Assembly: GCA_945882475.1 (NCBI GenBank)
Contig: CAMCWJ010000069.1
Span: forward strand, 1-10,673
Reading direction: 5' to 3'
Length of the DNA: 10,673 bases
Source of the DNA: Bifidobacterium breve
GTDB lineage: Bacteria > Actinomycetota > Actinomycetes > Mycobacteriales > Mycobacteriaceae
Each line of letters begins with the position of its first letter. The stretch's first letter is position 1. Below are positions 6,240-10,673 of the stretch, in pieces. The notes under the pieces were generated by a model. The model was given only the letters and a program-made list of their open reading frames with translations. It searched no databases and was not told the DNA's origin. Position numbers and translations under genes: made by a program.

Positions 6240-7436
6240 TTACCGCGCGTTACGGCGCAGCAGAGGGGTCGCGCGGATGGCTTCGAGCGCAAGTTGCGGG
6301 GTATCACTGGTGCGCATGACCGTCAGGTCGTCTGCGAGCGTGCCGGTATCAGAGAGGAAGCGCGCCAACACAGCGGGAGGCACTCGCTCGAACAGTCGGT
6401 AGAACGTCTCCGGCGCACGCTCGGGCCGGCTGCGCAGATACGAGAGAAAGATGGTGTCGAGCGCTGTCGTGCGCGGGCTCCGCGCCGCGGGCGGCTCGGC
6501 ACATCCACCGGCACGCAGCGCGGAAACCACGCGGGGCGCAAACACGCGAACGAAACGTTGCACGGCCAGAAAGGCATATCCGCTCGACGGTTTGACATGT
6601 CCACCCGCCGTACCGATGCGGACGATCCGTGGGCTCGGCCACGCGTCAAAGGGCGCCGTCGTCATTGGGATCACCCCGCTCTCGTTCGAGATCGTCTCGA
6701 ACACCCTGCCGGGAAGCCTTCGCGCGAGCCAGGTGTCGATGGCCTCCTCGTACACAGTGTCGGGCAGTAGTCGACCGGTGAAAAATGTGCTTTCGACGAG
6801 CGCGGTGTGGGCATCGAACGGCAACACGTAGATGAAGTGGATTCCGTCGGTCTGAGAGACGTCGAAGTCCATGAGCGTCGCAGTGTCGACCTCAAACACG
6901 GGCTCGGTACTTCGGACCACCCGACCGCGGAAGTGCTGCAACAGGTTTACGTCGTTACCGTCATCGGCTGCGCGCGTCAGCGATGGCGGTCGCGAGTCCA
7001 TCGCGAGGCGCGCGCGCAGCACTCCTGCACTGGTGCGGACGTCGACGTGGTCGCCACGGTCGTCGAGTTGCTCAACCGTCACGCCGAGCAGGAACTCGAT
7101 GCGCTGGCCCGCGGCGACGAGGCGCTCGAGCGCGAGCTCATAGAAGCGCTCGCCCGGGATTCGGCAATATGCGATCCCCGGCGCGGAGCGAACCACCTCG
7201 GCGGCGCCGTTGCGGGCACGCCATCGACTCCAGCGATGGGTGATCGCAGAGTCGAACGCGTGTGGCACGAGATCGAAGAAACACCACGTACGGTCTGCGC
7301 CGCTTAACGTTTCGCGTGGATCGACAAGCAGGATTCGCGCGTCTTCCGGCAAGCCCGTGTCGAGCAGAGCCACCGCGAGTGAGAGCCCGGAGAGCCCCGC
7401 ACCCGCGATGATCACTTCGGCGTCGAGTGCCGGCAT
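6240..7436 (-). CDS. Lycopene cyclase family FAD-dependent protein (CrtY/CrtLm type)
   Basis: The product (398 aa from the ATG at 7436; a GTG at 7439, or at 7496 overlapping the upstream gene, is possible) is a carotenoid-cyclase-family flavoprotein. Seen: dinucleotide-binding GAGLSG (12-17), VDPRETLSGADRTWCFF (about 38-54), matching the CrtY TWxF region, MDSR (146-149), the acidic VESTFF (214-219) equivalent to the catalytic FLEET-like motif, GVIPM, and IGTAGGHVKPSSGYA (274-288), matching the H-P-T-x-G-Y region. The family closes beta-ionone rings on lycopene or similar chains using reduced FAD without net redox change. CrtLm enzymes of Rhodococcus and Deinococcus, which cyclise one end only, are plausible relatives; which product forms here is unknown. 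It follows the aminotransferase by 31 nt, so they are probably one operon. No other crt gene is in the window. Confidence 0.87.
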   Translation of the reverse strand: MPALDAEVIIAGAGLSGLSLAVALLDTGLPEDARILLVDPRETLSGADRTWCFFDLVPHAFDSAITHRWSRWRARNGAAEVVRSAPGIAYCRIPGERFYELALERLVAAGQRIEFLLGVTVEQLDDRGDHVDVRTSAGVLRARLAMDSRPPSLTRAADDGNDVNLLQHFRGRVVRSTEPVFEVDTATLMDFDVSQTDGIHFIYVLPFDAHTALVESTFFTGRLLPDTVYEEAIDTWLARRLPGRVFETISNESGVIPMTTAPFDAWPSPRIVRIGTAGGHVKPSSGYAFLAVQRFVRVFAPRVVSALRAGGCAEPPAARSPRTTALDTIFLSYLRSRPERAPETFYRLFERVPPAVLARFLSDTGTLADDLTVMRTSDTPQLALEAIRATPLLRRNAR

Positions 7437-7467
7437 CACGTGCGGCTCACCACCCGCTGGCCAGTGA

Positions 7468-8892
7468 TCAGGCGCGTAATTCCTTGGCCAGTTCACCGAA
7501 AGCGTCGACCCACTTGCTCATGTCGGCATCGGTGTGGGCCAGCGACACCAGCCATTGATCGTCCATGCCCGGTGGCGTCAAGATGCCACGGTTGATGCCC
7601 CACAGCCAACCCAACTCGGCGACCTCGAAGTCGGTGCTCAGTTTGTAGTCGCGGTAGTTGCGGATCGGGGTGGGCGACCACGTGACAGCACCCTTGACGC
7701 CGAAGCCGACGGTATGGGCCGGCAGTTCGTACTCGCGGATGATGGTGTCCATCGCTTCCATGGCGTTGTCGTTGACCTGTTCGGCCGCCGCCAGCGCCTG
7801 CGGGGTCGCCACCTCATCGACCGCAAGAGCCGCCGCCATGCACAGCGGGTTGCCGTTGTAGGTGCCGTAATGCGCCATGCGGTTGTCGACGACGGCCTGC
7901 ATGACTTCCGCGGTGCCGCCGAACGCGGCCAGCGGGAGACCGCCGCCGATGGACTTGGCCAGCGTGATCAGGTCCGGCTTGACGCCGAGGCGCGCGGCGG
8001 CGCCGCGGGCACCCGCGGTGAGGCCGGTCTTGACCTCGTCGAAGATCAGCAGCACGTTGTAGGCGTCGCATAGTGCGCGGACGCCCGCAACGTAGCCCGC
8101 GTCGGGCAACACGATGCCAAGGTTTTCGATGACCGGTTCCATGACCACGCAGGCAACGTCCTTGCCGTGGGCGGCCAGCACGCGTTCCATCTGCCCGAGG
8201 TCGTTATAGGCCACCACGTGCACGACGCCGGCTTCGACGTCGAAGGGCACCTGCGGGATCGGGTTGTCCGCGGGACCAATCTCGTCGATGCCCGGCTTGA
8301 CCGACACCGACAGACCGTCGTAGCCACCGTGGTAGCCGCCTTCGATCTTGACGATGGCTTTCCGGCCGGTGTAGGCGCGTGCGGTTCGCACCGCGTACCC
8401 CGTCGACTCGGTGCCGGAGTTGGTGAACCGCAACATGTCCAGACCGAAGCGTTCCTTGAACCGTTCGGCGACCTCAGTCGAGACCGGCGACGGCGTCACG
8501 AATAACGTGCCGATGTCGTCCAGGAACTCCTTGACTTTGGCGACCACCGCGGGGTTGAGGTGGCCGACGAGCATCGCGCCGAACCCCATCGACAGATCCA
8601 GCACCTGGCGGTCGTCACAGTCGGTGACATAGGCACCGCGAGCGGACTTCACGCCCATCGGATACGGATCCCAGTATTGAAAGCTGCTGGTCACGCCCAG
8701 CGGCAAGGTCTTCGATGACCGCGCGGCATGGTCGGCCGAACCGGGAGTGGTGGCGGCATAGCGTTCCCACTCCTTGGCCATCAGGGCTGAAACCCGGGCA
8801 GGGTCAAGTGGGGTGAAGGACCTGGGGAGCTGTCGCCAGCCGGCGGGGTCGTGGGCAGGAAACGTGGTCGGCACTTCTGTGGTCAAGCTCAT
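7468..8892 (-). CDS. Class III PLP aminotransferase, GSA-aminomutase-like
   Basis: A 474-residue fold-type-I PLP enzyme. I choose the ATG at 8892 because AAGGTGG lies 5 nt upstream; a TTG 5 codons earlier is the alternative. Key elements: phosphate-binding NSGTES (159-164), EGGYHGGYDG (184-193), the ring-stacking VVMEPVIEN, LLIFDEVKTG with Asp285 binding the pyridine nitrogen, and the Schiff-base Lys313 in TLAKSIGGGLPLAAFGG. The GGYHGGYD and GGGLPLAAFGG patterns are closest to glutamate-1-semialdehyde 2,1-aminomutase (HemL). However, FDEVKTG replaces HemL's FDEVMTGFR, there is a roughly 60-residue N-terminal extension, and the C-terminal region (RNYRDYKLSTDFEV) is unlike HemL, so I do not call it hemL; the substrate is unknown. 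The lycopene cyclase gene follows 31 nt after its stop. A 120-bp gap separates it from the upstream gene. Confidence 0.9.
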   Translation of the reverse strand: MSLTTEVPTTFPAHDPAGWRQLPRSFTPLDPARVSALMAKEWERYAATTPGSADHAARSSKTLPLGVTSSFQYWDPYPMGVKSARGAYVTDCDDRQVLDLSMGFGAMLVGHLNPAVVAKVKEFLDDIGTLFVTPSPVSTEVAERFKERFGLDMLRFTNSGTESTGYAVRTARAYTGRKAIVKIEGGYHGGYDGLSVSVKPGIDEIGPADNPIPQVPFDVEAGVVHVVAYNDLGQMERVLAAHGKDVACVVMEPVIENLGIVLPDAGYVAGVRALCDAYNVLLIFDEVKTGLTAGARGAAARLGVKPDLITLAKSIGGGLPLAAFGGTAEVMQAVVDNRMAHYGTYNGNPLCMAAALAVDEVATPQALAAAEQVNDNAMEAMDTIIREYELPAHTVGFGVKGAVTWSPTPIRNYRDYKLSTDFEVAELGWLWGINRGILTPPGMDDQWLVSLAHTDADMSKWVDAFGELAKELRA

Positions 8893-8985
8893 CGAATCCA
8901 CCTTCAACCAGTCGGTATGGGCCTTTCATCAGCCTAACCCGCGCGACGGACTTCGGCCTACGGAAAACCTAACGGCCGCGGATCC

Positions 8986-9012
8986 CCCGCGCCCGTGTGC
9001 CACTGGCGCGGG
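8986..9012 (-). terminator. GC-rich hairpin right after the SnoaL-like gene
   Basis: CCCGCGCC (8986-8993) and GGCGCGGG (9005-9012) pair perfectly, and GTG/CAC inside extend the stem across a single C-T mismatch, leaving a 3-nt loop. In the minus-strand transcript this hairpin begins at the base after the TAG stop. No T-run follows, as is common for actinobacterial terminators. It probably separates the upstream group (acyltransferase, VOC, SnoaL-like) from the aminotransferase-cyclase pair, or stabilises the upstream 3' end. Confidence 0.55.
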
Positions 9013-9459
9013 CTACTCACCATTCCCGACGTTCAGCCCGGGCGCCGGTGCACCCAGGGCCGCCGCTTGGGCCAGCGTCAGGTCGGGCATCAAGCGCGCG
9101 AGCAGCGGTACCCGGTCGCCATAGGCGCGCCCGCGCAGAACACGGTCACCACGCAGCGTGACGCAGTAAACGGTGCCCCATTCGAGCCGCTCGCCGCCGC
9201 CGGGTCGACCGCTGTTCCGCGCCTCAACGAAGACCGTCCCGTTGCGCTCGGCCCACCCGGCGATCTCGAATCCGAACTCAGTTACCCCGGCAAGGTAGGT
9301 GGTCATGTAAGCCTTCACCTGGTTCCGGTGCAGTGGGGCGGTCATGCCCGGGTGCAACACGGTTCCGTCCGCGGGATCAAAGAGATTCTCGTACTTGTCC
9401 GGGTCCGGCGCAGCGCCGAAGTCCGCGAAGCGCTCAAGGAAGCTTTGTACGTCTGTCAT
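9013..9459 (-). CDS. NTF2/SnoaL-like small protein
   Basis: A 148-residue protein with a SnoaL/NTF2-like cone fold pattern: an N-terminal helix (VQSFLERFADFGAAPDPDKYENLFDPA), then VLHPGMTAPLHRNQVKAYMTTYLAG, and alternating strands (EFGFEIAGWAERNGTVFVEARN, LEWGTVYCVTLRGDRVLRGRAYGD), the usual ending of such domains before a short helix. The family includes polyketide cyclases, limonene-epoxide hydrolase-like enzymes and many proteins of unknown role. His and Asp residues are present where a ligand pocket would lie, but no activity can be named. The start is firm: AGGAGG sits 5 nt before the ATG. It lies 78 nt after the VOC gene on the same strand and is followed at once by a GC-rich hairpin. 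Confidence 0.8.
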   Translation of the reverse strand: MTDVQSFLERFADFGAAPDPDKYENLFDPADGTVLHPGMTAPLHRNQVKAYMTTYLAGVTEFGFEIAGWAERNGTVFVEARNSGRPGGGERLEWGTVYCVTLRGDRVLRGRAYGDRVPLLARLMPDLTLAQAAALGAPAPGLNVGNGE

Positions 9460-9537
9460 GGCGACCTCCTGCCGCCAGTATTTATCAATTCCGCCGCCCA
9501 GGTGCCCTGCCGCGATCCTGACGCATTCACCCGTGTC

Positions 9538-10122
9538 TCAGTGGGTTTCCCCGATCGTTCGAGGGTGGCGGTCGGCGGCGGTGCGGGGTGCGGCGGTGGC
9601 TTCATCAGCGTCGAACTCTTTCGTCCAGCAGGCGAACTCCAACATGATGCCGTCGGGGTCGTAGAAGTAGAACGACCGGATGTAGACACCGGGGTGGAGT
9701 CTCTCGGCGACCTGCGCCGGGCTCTCGTCGTGGTTGAGAACCGGCCCCACGGCGACGCCCTTGTCGATCAGTCGCTGGCGGTACTCGTCGAAACGTTCGG
9801 GGGGCACGTGGAAGGCCAGATGGTTCATCGAGCCGACGGCGGTGACGATGTCGCCGAGGCCGGGCAGTGCTGCCGGGGTGGTTTCGCCGGTTTCGCCGTC
9901 CGGGGCATCGGCGAACCAGAAGAACCCGACGCAGTCGCCGTTGCCGGCGTCGAAGAAGAAATGCTGACCCATACCGTCGGGCAGATCCAGTGCCTTGATC
10001 AGCGGCATGCCCAGCACACCGGAATAGAACTCAACGGTGCGCGCCATATCGGAGCACACCAGGGCGACATGGTTGATGCCGCCGAGTGCGAACTCGGCGT
10101 TGGTGCTGTTGGGTCGGATCAT
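9538..10122 (-). CDS. VOC (glyoxalase/extradiol dioxygenase) superfamily protein
   Basis: A 194-residue protein starting at the ATG at 10122, with AGGAGG 6 nt upstream. Two beta-alpha-beta-beta-beta halves of the VOC fold are visible: GGINHVALVCSDMARTVEFYSGVLGM (metal-ligand candidate His18), FFFDAGNGDCVGFFWF, then MNHLAFHVPPERFDEYRQRL (His101), and SFYFYDPDGIMLEFACW, where Glu162 follows the DPDG turn, a typical VOC ending. Such proteins are glyoxalases, extradiol dioxygenases, isomerases or drug-binding proteins, usually with a divalent metal; the substrate here is unknown. The last 25 residues (Ala/Arg/His-rich) are a likely disordered tail. The ATG overlaps the acyltransferase TGA by 4 nt (ATGA), so translation is probably coupled. 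The frame remains open upstream of the ATG, but that stretch is the acyltransferase gene read in another frame. Confidence 0.9.
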   Translation of the reverse strand: MIRPNSTNAEFALGGINHVALVCSDMARTVEFYSGVLGMPLIKALDLPDGMGQHFFFDAGNGDCVGFFWFADAPDGETGETTPAALPGLGDIVTAVGSMNHLAFHVPPERFDEYRQRLIDKGVAVGPVLNHDESPAQVAERLHPGVYIRSFYFYDPDGIMLEFACWTKEFDADEATAAPRTAADRHPRTIGETH

Positions 10123-10673
10123 CGTGGACCTCCTGCGATCGGATCCGTTGGTTTCATTGGGCGCTCTGCCACTCGCACTGGTCGTCCTGCGTTGTTCCAG
10201 AACGCGGAAAGAGTGCAGGTGGGATGGCGCGTGAGGTGGTGTAGCGCCCAGGCCAGCGGGATCGTGATCAGCAACGTCATCGCATACAGTCCCGGCAGCG
10301 AACCGGTGAACAGTGGCCATTTGAGTACCACACCCGTCAGGAGCGCCATGACCAGCACGTGCAAGAGAAAGATCTCGTAGGAGATTTCGCCGAGCCACAC
10401 GATCGGTCGACGACTCAGCAAGCGGTTGAGCCAACCACCGCCGCCCAACACCAGCGACGCCACCACCAGCGTGGCGATCGAGCCGTAGAGGAGGTTCTTC
10501 GTGAGCGGCTCCCACCATCGGACCGATCCCATGGCTACCGTGCCGGCGATCGGCGTGGAGACGACCAGATAGCCGAGCAGCGCCAGCGGAATCGTCACGC
10601 GCGCCAGACAATTCACCCCCATGACGTGAAGTACCGCCAGTGCCATCCCCCCGGCGAACCATGCGAGGTGGCC
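10119..10673 (-). CDS. Acyltransferase-3 family membrane protein, C-terminal part (5' end outside window)
   Basis: The frame is open from the right edge to the TGA at 10121-10119 (184 residues visible of a protein usually 350-400 long). About four membrane segments are seen near residues 24-45, 58-75, 92-115 and 127-145. The segment beginning RRPIVWLGEISYEIFLLHVLV matches the conserved LGxISYxxYLxH region of acyltransferase-3 (OafA/NodX/YrhL type) proteins, and WFAGGMALAVLHV at the cut edge matches their earlier WFxxGMxLAxL helix. These inner-membrane enzymes O-acylate sugars, lipids or other envelope compounds; the active-site His lies in the missing N-terminal part. A hydrophilic tail follows the last helix. 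Coupled by a 4-nt overlap to the VOC gene. Substrate unknown. Confidence 0.86.
   Translation of the reverse strand, partial: GHLAWFAGGMALAVLHVMGVNCLARVTIPLALLGYLVVSTPIAGTVAMGSVRWWEPLTKNLLYGSIATLVVASLVLGGGGWLNRLLSRRPIVWLGEISYEIFLLHVLVMALLTGVVLKWPLFTGSLPGLYAMTLLITIPLAWALHHLTRHPTCTLSAFWNNAGRPVRVAERPMKPTDPIAGGPR

Noticed and set aside
7468..8892. Tetrapyrrole-pathway hemL
   Set aside because: Motifs differ from HemL, there is an N-terminal extension, and no haem biosynthesis gene is nearby.
8995..10380. 461-codon plus-strand open frame opposite the SnoaL-like, VOC and acyltransferase genes
   Set aside because: It spans three minus-strand genes with recognisable families and firm ribosome binding sites. 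Its own translation has no recognisable domain, and long antisense frames are expected in high-GC DNA.
10123..10662. Upstream extension of the VOC reading frame (374 codons in all)
   Set aside because: The extra 180 codons are an out-of-frame reading of the acyltransferase gene, and the ATG at 10122 has AGGAGG at good spacing.
1..10673. Insertion sequence, prophage, CRISPR array, tRNA or rRNA
   Set aside because: No transposase, integrase or phage protein was seen, and no terminal or spaced direct repeats or RNA-gene folds were found by eye.

Overview
The window is high-GC, densely packed DNA typical of an actinobacterium. Several features point to the Mycobacterium/Mycolicibacterium group or a close relative: a Tat-exported DUF1906 protein of the M. 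tuberculosis Rv2525c type, a secreted coiled-coil protein with an ARB-07466/VldE-type C-terminal domain, a VapBC pair, GTG starts, and three genes whose TANNNT -10 box lies exactly 6 nt before the start codon (leaderless transcripts). The assignment is inference from gene content; no rRNA or tRNA gene is present to settle it.

Layout. Positions 1-529 (minus) hold the N-terminal part of a CutC-family protein, cut by the window edge. Divergent from it is a plus-strand run: a four-helix small membrane protein (653-1033), a 730-residue family 3 glycoside hydrolase (1055-3247) and a DUF427 protein (3278-3574). Converging on these from the right (3584-4525, minus) is a secreted coiled-coil protein with a peptidase-like C-terminal domain. 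It shares a 221-bp divergent promoter region with a Tat-exported DUF1906 protein (4747-5556, plus). A compact vapBC toxin-antitoxin operon follows (5617-6239), preceded by a four-half-site operator. From there to the right edge everything is on the minus strand. Read in transcription order, this half holds an acyltransferase-3 membrane protein (cut by the right edge), a VOC/glyoxalase-fold protein overlapping it by 4 nt, an NTF2/SnoaL-like protein followed by a GC-rich hairpin, a class III PLP aminotransferase resembling glutamate-1-semialdehyde aminomutase, and a lycopene cyclase family flavoprotein whose stop codon abuts that of vapC.

How the genes may work together. The divergent pair at 3584-5556 looks like a cell-envelope pair: two exported proteins with wall-hydrolase-like folds and facing promoters. 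The GH3/DUF427/membrane-protein run is probably one transcript from a leaderless promoter at about 653. The lycopene cyclase has no phytoene synthase or desaturase beside it, so it either works on carotenoids made elsewhere in the genome or has another substrate; its operon partner is a GSAM-like aminotransferase. No insertion sequence, prophage gene, CRISPR array or RNA gene was seen. The least ordinary items are the vapBC operator geometry, the repeated leaderless promoter spacing, and the orphan cyclase/aminotransferase pair.
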